A DNA stretch of 64,000 bases, from contig CM034531.1 in assembly GCA_020002185.1 (NCBI GenBank), forward strand, positions 90,210,621 through 90,274,620, written 5' to 3'. Below are positions 22,394 through 33,197 of the stretch, one piece after another. Positions within the stretch are counted from its first letter, which is position 1. Every line of letters begins with the position of its first letter. The stretch is from Paraescarpia echinospica (Eukaryota > Annelida > Polychaeta > Sabellida > Siboglinidae). The notes beneath the pieces were generated by a model. It was not told where the DNA came from, made no database searches, and saw only the letters and a program-made list of their open reading frames with translations. Position numbers and translations under genes: made by a program.

Positions 22394-23249
22394 CTTTTAC
22401 CTGACGCTACCGAGCAACGCGTCTATGAAGCGTCACCCCGAAAATACGTTGACGAACTTAATCACGACGTTGCCGCGACGTTTCGACCTGTCGGGGGAGT
22501 GGGAATGCGGAGTGGTGTCGGTACAGTATCCGCACACGTGGTACAACGTGAGAAAGAAGGACGTCTACTTCTACGTGACTTGCGCGACTGGTGATCCGGG
22601 TATTTACACGGAAGTAGAGGAATACGGCATGACCACCCTGATATACCGTCAGACCTCGATTCCTCACGGTTTCTACAACAACGTTCATACGTTGTTGCAC
22701 AAGATCAACGAGGCACTAGATATATTGTGCACCAATAAGGTCAAGGCCATGCTAGAGTACAGCGACGTCTCTAACCGATTTACGCTACATATGTCGCCGG
22801 GTGTCGAATTTATCATACCTCATACGAGCCACCTGAACTACGTGCTAGGTTTCCATAGCAACACGATCCTGAGTGGCCCCATGTATGGCCCCGCGTCGAC
22901 AGTCGTCATCGACACCATGCACGTCGCGTACACGTACTAGTACGAAGGTCGCGATACGGTGGATATGTCGGCGGGCATCGAGACCCTGTACGTGTACACT
23001 GATCTCGTGGAACCGCGCGTCGTCGGTGACGTGTACGCGCCACTCCTTCGAAACATCGCCGACCGCGGTACGAACGGTGACATTATTTCGGAAACGTTCG
23101 ACCGCGTCCAATACGTGAAGCTGCTGCGGAATCAATTCGATACGATCGAAATCGATATAAGAGACGATCACGGCCAACCGATACCATTCGAGCAGGGGAA
23201 GGTGGTGACGACGCTTCACTTCAGACGCTGTAAATCGAAATTGTTTTAA
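22377..23249 (+). pseudogene. Penton-like minor capsid protein, broken, E1
   Basis: 290 codons from ATG 22377 (MAVSSDFYLTLPSNASM). It shows the conserved LPSNAS, SGEWECGVVSVQYPHTWYNV, DLVEPRVVGDVYAPLLR and DIRDDHGQPIPFEQGKV segments of the family that sits before the core and major capsid genes in these elements. A TAG at 22938-22940 (GAG in E2) interrupts it. Assignment to the single-jelly-roll penton role is from family context. Confidence 0.75.
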
Positions 23250-23250
23250 C

Positions 23251-23670
23251 ATGCCGCCGTCGAAGAACCCGTACGTGGACTACTACGTTCGTCAGGTCGG
23301 CGGTCAGCTGCCGGTCTTCGTCGGTGCTCGGGGGCAACGAGGTCACGGTCTGGGCAATCTCTTCGGGAGCCTGTTTCGAAGCGCCATGCCGCTTATCAAG
23401 AGAGGCGCGTTGGCGTTGGGAAAACGTGTGCTCAACACCGGCATGCACGTGGCGTGCGACGTTGTCGCCGGCGGCAATCTGAAACAGTCGATAAAACGGC
23501 GCGCGAAGGAGGCCGGCGCCGATCTTCTCGACGGCCTATTGAATTCGAAGGCACCGAAGAAGAAGAGGAAGAAAAAAACGCAGCAGCGGCGGCGGCACCG
23601 GCACCGGCACCGGCACCGGCACCGGCACCGGCATAAACAGGTCGCGCCTAGCGGCGACGGCCGTCAGTAG
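23251..23670 (+). CDS. Small basic core-like protein, E1
   Basis: 139 residues starting one base after the previous stop (TAACATG). N-terminal NPYVDYYVRQVGGQLPVF, a Gly-rich segment GHGLGNLFGSLF, an Ala/Lys helix, and a very basic tail of RH repeats. The tail arises from a (GCACCG)n hexanucleotide run (23595-23635) and is read in a different frame from the Ala-rich tail of E2 before both converge on APSGDGRQ. It resembles adenovirus-type core or pVI-like proteins in placement and composition; function inferred. Confidence 0.6.
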   Translation: MPPSKNPYVDYYVRQVGGQLPVFVGARGQRGHGLGNLFGSLFRSAMPLIKRGALALGKRVLNTGMHVACDVVAGGNLKQSIKRRAKEAGADLLDGLLNSKAPKKKRKKKTQQRRRHRHRHRHRHRHRHKQVAPSGDGRQ

Positions 23671-23718
23671 GCGGAAGAGACCGCGTCGAACGGATCACGA
23701 CATATTCGACGAGTAACG

Positions 23719-25010
23719 ATGGCGTTCGTGAACAGCGCAACGCGCGAGGGCGTGAAGGCCGAACTGGAGCTGTTCAGCGTGCCGGTGACGCAGACGAGTG
23801 TCGAGAGCAGTCAGTGGACCGTCTACCAGCCGCTGACGACAACGACGCCGTCGGTCCTATCGAGTTCCTCATCCCGGGTTCGGGCGAGAACTATACGGAC
23901 CTGGCAAGCCTTCAAGTGTACGTGCGCTTCAAAGTGGTTCAGGGGGACGGTACCGATCCGGCGGCCGGTGCCAACGTGGCGCCGGCCAATAATTTCCTGC
24001 ATTCGATGTTCAGTCAAATCGACGTGTCGCTGAACAGCACCCTCTTGACGCCGTCGACCAATACGTACGCGTACCGGGCCTACCTCGAGACACTGCTGAG
24101 TTACGGTAGCGACGCGAAACGGTCGCATCTCACGGGCTCGTTGTGGTACAAAGACACCGCCGGACAAATGGACTCGCTCGGGAAAAACAACGTCGGCTTC
24201 AAGGCACGGCGCGCCATGACGGCCGATAGCAACGAGGTGGAGATGATGGGGCGCGTGCACGTCGACGCGTTTATGCTAAACAGACACATACCGAACGGCG
24301 TCGACACGAAAGTACGCATAGTGCGCTCGAAGGACACCTTCGCGCTCATGGGCGCGCAAGCCGTACCGGGGTGGCGCGTCGTGCTGCAGGCGATTCGACT
24401 GTACGTGCGAAAAGTGAAGTTGAACCCGGACGTCCAGATGGGACATATCAAAGCGTGGACGTTGGGAACGGCTAAGTTTCCGATGCGCCGCATCGACTGC
24501 AAATCGTTCTCGATATCGGCGGGTACGTTATCGCACACGGAGGAGAACTTGTACATGGGTCCGATTCCGAAACGCATCTTCCTGATGATGATCGATAACG
24601 TCGCCTACAACGGAGACTACACTAGAAATCCGTTCGACGCGCGTCACAACGACATAAACTTCATCACACTCGTCGTCGACGGACGTCAGGTGCCGAGCAA
24701 GCCGCTGCAGCCTTACTTCCCGCACAACCGGTACGTGCGGAGCTACATGAATCTCTTCGAGGCCAGCGGAAAGGCGTACGAGGACGAGGGGAACGACGTA
24801 TCGTGCACGGACTTCGGCGCCGGGTACACCATCTTCGGTTTCGACCTAACCCCCGACTGTTGCGACGGGGACCATTTCAACGTCGTGCGTCAGGGGACCG
24901 TGGGCGCCGAAATGCACTTCGGGACGCCGCTACCGCTTCCGGTAAACGTCGTCGTGTACGCGGAATTCGAGACGGTGATGGAGATCGACACGAACCGGAA
25001 CGTCGTGTAA
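23719..25010 (+). pseudogene. Major capsid protein (double jelly-roll), frameshifted, E1
   Basis: The hexon-like capsid subunit. It starts at ATG 23719 (MAFVNSATREGVKAELELF). A one-base loss near 23840 separates the N-terminus from the 398-residue main frame. Conserved landmarks: QTSVESSQW, PIEFLIPGSGENYTDLASLQ, FSQIDVSLNSTL, TYAYRAYLETLLSYG, MGRVHVDAFML, VRSKDTFALMG, NGDYTRNPF, DEGNDVS, FGFDLTPD and YAEFETVMEIDTNRN. A premature TAA removes the last few residues relative to E2 (NVVYDW). Confidence 0.9.
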
Positions 25011-25018
25011 GACTGGTG

Positions 25019-25474
25019 ATGGATACGTTTCAACTGATGCGTCGTCTGGAACACGATACGTACGCTAAACGTATCGTCGTCGGCGTCGTGCCTAAAAACG
25101 CGCTACTTACCGTCGCCACCGCCACCGTTTACCCGACGGCCTTCGTGTGCAACACCGACGACGGCGGCGAGCCGGGACAGCACTGGGTGGCCGTCTACGT
25201 GGACGCCGACCGGCGAGGCGAGTACTTCGATTCGTACGGTCTGCCGCCGCTGCACGCCGACTTCCACGCGTTCCTGCACTGCAACTGCGGCGACGTGTGG
25301 ACGTACAACGACAAGCGGCTGCAGAGCGTCATCTCTAACGTGTGCGGACAATATTGCGTCGCCTACCTTCTCCTCCGATGTCGCGGTATGCCGTTGACGA
25401 CGTTCCAGAGCGTATTCGGCACCGATCGGGTGACCAATGACTGTCTCGTATTCGATTTGTTAAAACCGCATTAA
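25019..25474 (+). CDS. Adenain-like cysteine protease, E1 (intact)
   Basis: 151 residues. Maturation protease of the virion. Visible catalytic set: His55 in GQHWVAVYVD, Asp71 in EYFDSYGLPP, Gln102 in RLQSVISN and Cys109 in NVCGQYCVAYLL, the adenain/ULP1-type order His-Asp-Gln-Cys. It is short compared with adenovirus protease (~200 aa). It starts 8 bp after the capsid stop. An AATAAA lies at 25502-25507, 28 bp after its stop, and is the first clear poly(A) signal after the whole + strand gene block. It is the only large catalytic gene still open in E1. Confidence 0.9.
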   Translation: MDTFQLMRRLEHDTYAKRIVVGVVPKNALLTVATATVYPTAFVCNTDDGGEPGQHWVAVYVDADRRGEYFDSYGLPPLHADFHAFLHCNCGDVWTYNDKRLQSVISNVCGQYCVAYLLLRCRGMPLTTFQSVFGTDRVTNDCLVFDLLKPH

Positions 25475-25477
25475 TTT

Positions 25478-25658
25478 CGCTTTTATATGTATAGTAATAG
25501 AAATAAAAACAAACGATGATGATGATGATGATTGTATTGTTGTTGTTGTTTATTATTACCCTAACTAAATACATACATACATACATACATACAGAAACTA
25601 CCCCTAGGGGGGTGGTGGGGTATTCCTTAGGTTAGTCGAGTTAGACGAGTTATACCAG
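25478..25658. other. Convergent 3' ends and poly(A) signals, E1
   Basis: Between the protease (+) and PolB (-). It carries AATAAA on + at 25502-25507 and on - (TTTATT at 25549-25554), a GAT microsatellite (25515-25531), a (CATA)n run near 25572-25593 and a CCCCTAGGGG palindrome at 25603-25612. Confidence 0.6.
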
Positions 25659-28600
25659 TTAGACGAGTATCGGCGCCGTTGTGACGCCGTCGTCGAGCAC
25701 GCGGCGTTTAGCGTAGAAGTAACTCAACGCCGCGCGCTCTTGAACGTACGTCAACACGGACGAGTCTTTCACCTGGAAACCACGGTTCCAGCGAACGCCG
25801 TTGCGACGGTTGCGCAGTACGGCGAGGAAGGTGTGCTCGTCAATGTCGTTATGACGCTTGCTCAGTCCCTTCGTGCTGTACTTCGGGCCGTTGTCGCCGC
25901 CGAAGCAGTAGTAGGTCTTGCTGCACAGCGCCATGATTCCGTCGCCGGGCCACATTTATTTGAAGAGACCCGGCGTTCGACGATCGAACAGGCGTCGGCG
26001 CGCGCAGCAGTCCTCCGCCGTCCACGCTAGTACGGCGACGCGCCGTCGTACGTAGGCGTCCACGTGCGCGTCGCAGCATTTGGCCGGAAACCAGAGCGAT
26101 CGATTCCGGAAGTAGTGTTCGCGATGTTCTTCCGGTACGAGCGCGTCGACGTCACGTCCGGCGAGGGCGATGTACGCCGAGTCCTTGTCCATAGCGCAGT
26201 TCTGGAGGAGCGGACGATGGATGTAGGCGTCGACGAAATCGAAATAAAATTCCAGCATTCTCAATTTCGCGTACTGCAAGACAAAATAGCCGATATGTAT
26301 CGGCAGGCCGTAGACGACTTTGCGCTTATTCAGCGCCACCTCGTACAGTGCGTCGTCGACGATGATGTTGAGTTGCCGGTAGCGACGGTAGTTGACGAGC
26401 ATCGACGCGCCGACCGGCGTGTCGTACTTGATTTCCCGGTGCCGATCGACGCGCGTAATCGTTTTCCCGTAGGAACTGTTGCCGAGAAGTTTAAAGGTAT
26501 CGGCGATGATCGATTTGTCGGGATCGATGTCGCCCTCGCGTCGCGCCGTCGAGACCGTGTCGCCGAAGCGTCGAAAGCACGCGATCGGCGCGTACTCGAT
26601 GACCTGGTAGACGCGCTCGACGACGAGACCGTGCGCCAGATACCAGCGTAGGAGGGGCGTCGCAAGCACGATCTCGGCGCCGAAGTAGCTACCGACGAGC
26701 GTCCGTTGAGGTCGGGTGAGGAGATCGTGTGACTCGGCGTAGTCGCCCATGAACGGGCTGAGATCGTCGCGCGCGATATCGACGTTCTTGAATACGGGCG
26801 GCATTTCGGCGAACTTGTCGCGCAGCGCTTCCGGCACGGCGATATCGCACTGCACGAGGCCGAACAGAGAGCCGTCGCGCACCACCTCCAGTATCGTCGA
26901 GCGCGTAGTGGTGATGGTGGTGGGTGGTTGCAATCGTGACGCGTCGGGCGGCGTCGGCGCCGCGGGCGGTCGCACTGCGCACCACTGACACTCCCACATT
27001 TCGACGACGTCGTCGACGAAACGACGCAGGTAGGTGGTCACGACGATCGTCGCGGCGTACAGCGTCGTCATCGGTTGACCGTTGACGGCGTTCGTCGTCA
27101 CGTGCGCCTGGCACGTCGGGTAGCCGTGAAAATAGCAGCCATGAAATTGATACGCCGTTCGCGTGGCGGCGCACCAGCCGTCGACTCGGTGCTTTCCGAT
27201 GCGCTTCTCGCGTCCGTTCAACTGGTGACGTATACGTGCGCCGGTTTGCGCCTCCACCCACGTCAACCACTCCACGGCCATACGACCGTAGCGGTACACG
27301 CGTTCCGCTCGAAAGGCGTTCTCCGCGCGCCGGCGTGTGTACCAGCCCGTCGGCATCTCCTGCATTATTGCCCATAGATTGAGGCCGTTTGCGTCGAAGC
27401 CGACTATCGAACGACACGGCGCATCGCCGCCTCGAATCACCGTCACGCCGGCATCGTGGTGGCGCGCGAAGATGATCGAAGGGCCGCCGACGATCTGCGC
27501 CTGCAGCAGACGGTGCAGATCTTTGTTCGGCTCGTTGAACAGCGAGAAATGGATCGACGTCGGCAGGTCGTTGAACAGGTACAACAACGTCAACCCCGGT
27601 ACGCTGATGGCGTCCTTGAACATGTCGATACGTCGGCACCGATAGAAGGCGAACTGGCGATCGACGGCCTCGAGAAACGGCGCCACTTCTCGATTGTTAT
27701 ACCACATCAGAAAATCGCGCATTGACGTTATGCCCTCGTCACGCCACGCCGTCGCGCAAATCTCGTACGCCTCCGCGCTGATTCCCTCGCATTTCAGGTG
27801 GCTGTAGATAGCTTCGCGCGACGGCAGGGCGGTTTCGTCCAGACGCGTCAACGCGTCGATATGCTCGTAAGGGAAGTACCCCTTCGTTGCCGAGCAACCG
27901 TACGCTTTCAGAAAGCGATCGCAGCTAACGCCGGTCGCTAGGTAATTCGTTATATCCAGGAACTTCAACGTCGTCGTCGACAGACACATGTAATTTTTCT
28001 GACGTTTAATGGTAAACGCCGACGACGTGTGCTGCTCGTCGCCGTTTATGAGCTGGGGGGGTCAAGTACTTCTTGACGACATTGAGATCGTACTTACCCG
28101 AATTGAATCCCAGTACGGGCATTTGACGAACGTGCGTCCACAGGCGGTCGGCGAGAGTGGCGTACGGTGACGCGTCGGCGTCGTCGTCGTCGTCGTTGCA
28201 CCATCGCCGCCAGTCGGCGTCGAGCGCGTCGAGCGCCTCGAAGGTCGCGTCGTAGCAGAACGTAGAATCGCGCACGCCGCCGCGCTCACCGCTTCCAGGT
28301 CGTCGATGAGGCGACGCGCGAGTTCCGCCGAATCGCCGGTCGTGACGTAACACCGCGCCGCTTCGTGGCCGGGCACGTTCGACGCGACGCTCACGCTGAG
28401 CAGTTCGTGTCGTGCGATCCACTGGCATTTGCCGCTATCTGTCAGCAGATCGTTATCGGCGAAATAGCATTCAAAATCGAACGTCGCGGGGTACGGGTAG
28501 TAGCGCAGGTCGTCGTCGCCGACGACGATGCCTTCGTCGTCGAGCCGCTCAAATACGGACGGCGACGGTCGGTAGATACCGCCGGGGAACACGTGACGAA

Positions 28601-29817
28601 CGCCACCTTCGCACGTCGCTTCGTGACGTCGTAACTTGGACGCGTCCCGCCAGAGGGAGTTGCCACATTTTCCGCACTTGTACATTTTCGTGTATAGGCG
28701 CGGGTCGCTTATGTACGAGAAGTGCGACTCGTACAGGTTGACGTTCAGGGTCGTGGGGTGCACTTCGCGCGATCGACGGACTAGTTCGGCAACGTCATTC
28801 GTCAGTCGATAGACGACGACGTTGATGCCAAAAACCGTCTCCACGCGATCCAGTTCGTTCAGGCGCACACCGTTCGAGGCCGACGTGCGCGTGCCGCGAC
28901 AATACTGCGCGTGCAGACGTTTATCGACTTTCGTTAAACCGTCCGTATTGATGTGGCGGTCACTTTCGCCTCGTCGGTGACCTTGCAGGTGGAGACCGAT
29001 GCACCGGAAGAGTCATAGATGGTCGTCGTAGGGCGTGCCTCGATGATCTTTCGTCAACGACGCGATGGCCCTGTTGAAGCGCACGTAGGCGGGGACCGTT
29101 ACGCCAACGCAGCCTATAGGATGGTTGATGATGGCGTTCACGAAGTAGGTGGCGTTCGTTACGAGCTCGACGATCCACCCCGAGTCGGGACGCTGCGCGT
29201 TGGCGTACTGCAGTACGTCGGTCGTGCTCGGCGTCGAGGAATCGTTCGATCGAACGGCTATCGGTGACTAGGGCGGGTGTTTCGAGGAGGCGTCCGCAAC
29301 AGTTACAGGAATAATGAAAATATCGGTACCGACCCGACACCTTGTGTCGTAATACGAAACCATAGCTTACGTTAATTTTAAACGCATTCTTTTGTTCGCG
29401 AAACATTTCCCTCAGACGCGGTTCGAGCACCCGCGTACTCGTACAAGCGGTCATGCGATAGTTGTAACGCGACTGCACGCCGCGCGCTACCGCCGTCTCT
29501 ATGCTACGCCGGTGCTCGTCCACGACACGCTGTAGATCATCGGGTGACGGCGCCCTAGCGGCTGCCGCCTCCACCACTGGTTCATTACTACTACCAGGAG
29601 GTGGCGACGTCTGACGGCCACACCGCAGCTTCAGGTGTTGTAGCATAGCGTGGCGCATAGTGAACGTCGCGCCACATTTTGGACACTCTCGACGTTTTAC
29701 GCATAGCGCGTCGTTCCCACATCTTTCCGAACTCTTCGCGTGTCGTTCTAACGTCGATTGTTTCGCGAAATAGCCCCCACATTTCGGACATTGCCATCTA
29801 GTAGGTGGTAGTGGCAT
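25659..29817 (-). pseudogene. Protein-primed DNA polymerase B, broken, E1
   Basis: About 1386 codons, starting at 29817. N-terminal C2H2-type zinc fingers (CPKCGGYF..H, CPKCGATF..H) precede a third Cys cluster CGKCGNSLW. The exonuclease has ATFDFECYF (Exo I) and GFNSGKYDLN (Exo II). A VSR-endonuclease-like insert follows (KHRVDGW, YQFHGCYFHGYPTC). Polymerase motif A is FDANGLNLWAIMQEMP, B is KLLGNSSYG, C is MDKDSAYIAL. Lesions: frameshift near 29222, TGA near 29012, frameshift near 28265, frameshift in a G7 run near 28056, and a stop at 25956-25958 before the last ~98 codons. Motif C has Lys where Thr is usual (E2 has MDTD). Confidence 0.9.
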
Positions 29818-29849
29818 TCTCTACTGTACTTATATTTGTTCGAGCACCG

Positions 29850-30215
29850 CTATTTATAACAGTGGTGGCTGTGGTGGTGGTGGTGGTGGTGGTAAGTACA
29901 CCCTAGCGGGGGGAATGTGGTTTTAGTTAATGCGGGTTACTCGGAACGATAGTGGAAGGAATGTTTTTTGCGGTAACAAGTGATGGTGGTTGCGAACTAG
30001 CGGTAATTTTTATAACTAACTCGGAATGTTTTAGGTAACCCTAGTGGTGGGGAATGCGGGTAACTCGGAACGATAGTGGAAGGAATGTGTTTGCGGTAAC
30101 GAGTGGTGGTTGTGAACTAGCGGTAATTTGTATAACTAACTCGGAATGTATTAGGTAACCCTAGCGGTGACTTGTTTTGGGTAATGTAACTCGGAAACGG
30201 AAAGTACATTTTCAA
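29850..30215. repeat. Tandem repeats between PolB and the right block, E1
   Basis: Roughly 110-125-bp repeats, about two and a half copies, with units GCGAACTAGCGGTAATTT, TATAACTAACTCGGAATG and GGTAACCCTAGCGG, plus a short GTGG run at 29866-29893. The CCTAGCGG motif also occurs beside both TIRs. This segment is upstream of PolB and downstream of the next minus-strand gene, so promoter or terminator roles are possible. Confidence 0.65.
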
Positions 30216-30324
30216 CGTTTTATTCAGTAGCTTACAACATTCAAACACAGCGTTGAAGCCTTTGTTTCAATAGCAAGCAAATATTAGCAAAACAAGCAGT
30301 GTTCTTTATTCTATTGTTCGTTCT

Positions 30325-31002
30325 TCATTCCAGTCCGCTCCGGCGCTGCACGTACGTGTGCACGGCCGACTCCAGCTGCACACGGTTCATGTAATCGCGC
30401 CAGTTCGTTCCTAACAGCCAGTCCGACACAAACTGTAACAAATACAACTCTCCCGCACGACCCGTTTGCGGCTGCTGACCACCGGAAGTTGACACCGTAG
30501 TTTCGTGTAGAATTTGCACGAGTCGCGTGAAACAGGGGATATGCGACCGACGCAGGAACGTTTCCATAACGCTGTTGAAATATCGCGTTACGGTACTGCC
30601 CGTGTTGTCGAATCGCTGCATGTATACACGGTTTGGCCGTCCCGCACGATAGCCGGGCATGTGTACATATGGGCAGCCTTCATTCGGCTCGCATACCCCG
30701 CAATGATCCCGTGCCCGCTCCAGAATCATTTCACCGAGGGTCTCGGCGACGAGGTCCATTGCGAGCCGTTCATAACGGCAGACCAACTGGGCCCTGCTCG
30801 GCACGACGATTTGACGTTGGGACGCCACCTCCTCCGATAGGCTCCAGCACGGAGCGCACGTCGGCTCCATTGTCCCCAGCGGCGTGTACACGCTTTCGTT
30901 ATACGTCGGTGGAGGAGGACGCGTTCGGCTCGCATCCGATACACCCAGCGCCTCCTCGATGATCACGTCCAATACGTGGGCGTCACGCACTCCGCTTCCA
31001 CC
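30325..31002 (-). CDS. Unknown Polinton accessory protein, 3' exon, E1
   Basis: 225 open residues (plus stop) from a splice acceptor TTGTGCTGTAG at 31003-31013; the frame enters in phase 0. No in-frame ATG begins it, so a 5' exon is expected. A candidate is the ATG near 31094 with a weak GTGATT donor, which is uncertain. Features: a Pro-rich segment RTRPPPPTYNESVYTPLG (the PPxY-type PPPTYN is notable), several Cys (CAPC, CGVCEPNEGC), and a helical C-terminus. Poly(A) signal at 30306-30311 on the minus strand. No family recognised. Confidence 0.55.
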   Translation of the reverse strand, partial: GGSGVRDAHVLDVIIEEALGVSDASRTRPPPPTYNESVYTPLGTMEPTCAPCWSLSEEVASQRQIVVPSRAQLVCRYERLAMDLVAETLGEMILERARDHCGVCEPNEGCPYVHMPGYRAGRPNRVYMQRFDNTGSTVTRYFNSVMETFLRRSHIPCFTRLVQILHETTVSTSGGQQPQTGRAGELYLLQFVSDWLLGTNWRDYMNRVQLESAVHTYVQRRSGLE

Positions 31003-31138
31003 CTACAGCACAAAGCATCATGTTCTACTCTTTACGAATCACCGTCAGCAACGCGTATAGGCAGTCGCACATACATTCACGCCTGGTGTGTTGCATCAGC
31101 GCCTCCTATTTATTATTTATTTATGTTTATTATTATGA

Positions 31139-31303
31139 TTAGTCCGCCTGCTTTTTACCTTCCTTCTTGACCTGCTCCTCCCTCTTTATCGATCCCTCCA
31201 CTTCGCGTTCCAACAACGTTCTTACGAACGTGGCAACCTCGTCGTACTGAGCACGGATCCTTTCGTTGTTTGCCAGCATACCTTGCAGTACGCGGCGCAC
31301 TGC
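31139..31303 (-). CDS. Charged C-terminal exon, E1 right block
   Basis: 55 codons including stop, after acceptor TATATGCTGTAG. Encodes a strongly charged helical segment (AVRRVLQGMLANNERIRAQY, then a Glu/Lys-rich end) and is followed by AATAAA signals (minus strand, about 31108-31125). It may be the last exon of the RPA-like gene just upstream, but the donor is unresolved: the clear GTAAGA donor at 31518 gives the wrong phase for direct joining. Confidence 0.4.
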   Translation of the reverse strand, partial: AVRRVLQGMLANNERIRAQYDEVATFVRTLLEREVEGSIKREEQVKKEGKKQAD

Positions 31304-31435
31304 CTACAGCATATAAGCACAACTGTTAGTTACGGAATAGAAAATAAGTTCGCTTCATAAGCTAGCCAAAACGCCTTTATATGATTTTCGGCCTTCTCTA
31401 CTACTCGTTGCCAGGCCTCCTCAGTTAGTTCACGT

Positions 31436-32197
31436 TCACGCCACCGTATCATTCGTTGTTGCGCGTTCGTATGCGTCAGCAAATCTACCAGTATCGGGCA
31501 CGTTCCAAGTCGTCTTACGCACACTGATCTCCACTTTCGTGCCGGTTAACTCAAGCACAGTATCGCGGAGTTCCTCATCGCTCAACTCCACCAAGTACAC
31601 GGCCGTGTACTCGACGAGATTAGACATTTGGCTGTCAAACAAAGTAAGCCAAAGCTCGTCTTCCTCCTCCTCGCCGTCCTTCACCATCGCACGCAACGCG
31701 AAGTAATATTTCGGCACCAACACTCCACCGTGCGTTCGGCATATCAGTTCCCCGCCTTTGCTTTTCTGCAATTTCCGGCGGCAACGGGAACATCCCAAAT
31801 AGGCGCCAACCTCTTTGTACGACACAGCGTCCATCATAACGGGCAACGGAAGTTTATACACACCGTTCTCAGCACACTTCAGGTGCCTCAGACTCACCAA
31901 TGTAGCGCGCGTCGACGCCGACGATTCGCATTCACGCTCCAGTGATGCGCTCCGCGTCAGGGGTGGGTGTCCCTCAGCCGTCTCGACGGTGCCCAAGGAC
32001 ACCTCTTCGGCGCTTCTCTTACGCCCGACAGCAGCAGCCAACGGTGGCGCAATGAGCACCACGGGCCGCTTAACAGGTTTCGCTCCCGTTGACAGCGCTG
32101 CTACCACCGGCGAAGGTTGCTGCTGTTGACCGCTGGCCGCCTTCAGTGACTGCTTGCGCGGTGCCTTGGTCTTTTTTGGTGGAATCTCATCTGCCAT
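31436..32197 (-). CDS. RPA-like zinc-ribbon/OB-fold ssDNA-binding protein, E1
   Basis: 253 residues from ATG 32197, preceded by a splice acceptor TTGTTTCTACAG ending at 32235 that would join a 5' UTR exon. A basic, Ala/Pro/Gln-rich N-terminal half (nuclear-signal-like PPKKTKAPRK) is followed by a domain with CSRCRRKL and CRTHGG around a ribbon, then PKYYFALRAMVKDG and LWLTLFDSQM, the pattern of the RPA70 C-terminal DNA-binding domain. A replication partner for PolB is the natural inference. A GTAAGA donor at 31518 suggests the C-terminus may be spliced differently. Confidence 0.55.
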   Translation of the reverse strand: MADEIPPKKTKAPRKQSLKAASGQQQQPSPVVAALSTGAKPVKRPVVLIAPPLAAAVGRKRSAEEVSLGTVETAEGHPPLTRSASLERECESSASTRATLVSLRHLKCAENGVYKLPLPVMMDAVSYKEVGAYLGCSRCRRKLQKSKGGELICRTHGGVLVPKYYFALRAMVKDGEEEEDELWLTLFDSQMSNLVEYTAVYLVELSDEELRDTVLELTGTKVEISVRKTTWNVPDTGRFADAYERATTNDTVA

Positions 32198-32304
32198 GTT
32201 TTCGCGGAAGAACGTCTGCTGCTTGCTGCTTCTGCTGTAGAAACAATACACGTTAGAACTCCGGCGACATACAACATAGCATTTTCTCAACCGTTTTATA
32301 CTTT

Positions 32305-33060
32305 TCAAAATAACGCGCATGCGTACTTAACGCAAACGACGTCGATACCGAGGAATTTGTTTTAGGAAAAAAGTTAGCGGTCACGTCAGTACATCCATCG
32401 TCAAATGTGACTTTTACATCGAATTTCTCTAATATTATCACACCACTCGATTCCAGAGCCCAAACTCATCGTGTACAACGGTTACTTTCATGCTTTTAAC
32501 TGATCGTTTATTGTTTTTGAAATGCCATTGTCTACAACATAACGCGCATGCGCACTTCACACTAATACCGTTATCTTACTCAATTACCCGTATGCATACT
32601 TCATACATCCCAGGCATTTTGTTTTCGGAAAAAAGTTTCCGGTCACGTCAGTACATTCATCGTTAAATCTCTCTTTACATCGAATTTCTCTAATATCACT
32701 TTAACGCGTAATTCCCTACCCCACAGCGAACGTATACAACGTTTATTTTCATGCTTTTAACTTTTCGTTTATTGTTTTTGAAAATCCATTGTTCTCCCTT
32801 CACATTCCAATCGCGATAAGTCACGCGCAACAGATGTCAAAATTACGCGCATGCGCACTTAACGCAAACGACGCTGCTACCGAGGAATTTGTTTTATGAA
32901 AAAAGTTAGCGGTCACGTCAGTACATCCATAGTCAAATGTGACTTTTACATCGAATTTCTCTAATATCACTGCACCTCACATTTCCTGACCCCACAGCGA
33001 TCGTATACAACGTTTAATTTCATGCTTTTAACGTTTAATTTATTGTTTGTAAAAATCCAT
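32305..33060. repeat. Three tandem units in the divergent promoter region, E1
   Basis: Between the minus-strand RPA-like gene and the + strand 94-aa gene. Units start near 32310, 32540 and 32843. Each has ACGCGCATGCG(T/C)ACTT, a GGAATTTGTTTT(A/C) block or relative, AAAAAAGTTAGCGGTCACG, TCAGTACAT and CATCGAATTTCTCTAATAT. GCGCATGCGC matches the NRF-1 consensus and GGTCACGTCAG resembles a CRE-type site, so duplicated upstream regulatory modules are likely. Confidence 0.6.
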
Positions 33061-33197
33061 TGTTCTCCATTCACATTCCGATCACGATAAGCCGTAGTGT
33101 CATGCGCCACCGCTGTGTTTGACGTTGTGCGCACTGATTGTTCATTCACCATTTCGCAGTCCAACACTCCTGATCAGTTTTCAATATCTCAGCCACA

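Noticed and set aside
26064..27725. + strand open frames opposite PolB in E1 (and 61696-63889 in E2)
   Set aside because: Antisense shadows caused by CG-rich codon bias; no motifs.
31330..31524. 64-aa minus-strand open frame as a middle exon of the RPA-like gene
   Set aside because: Using the clear donor at 31518 and the nearest acceptor would give a 34-bp intron, too short to trust.
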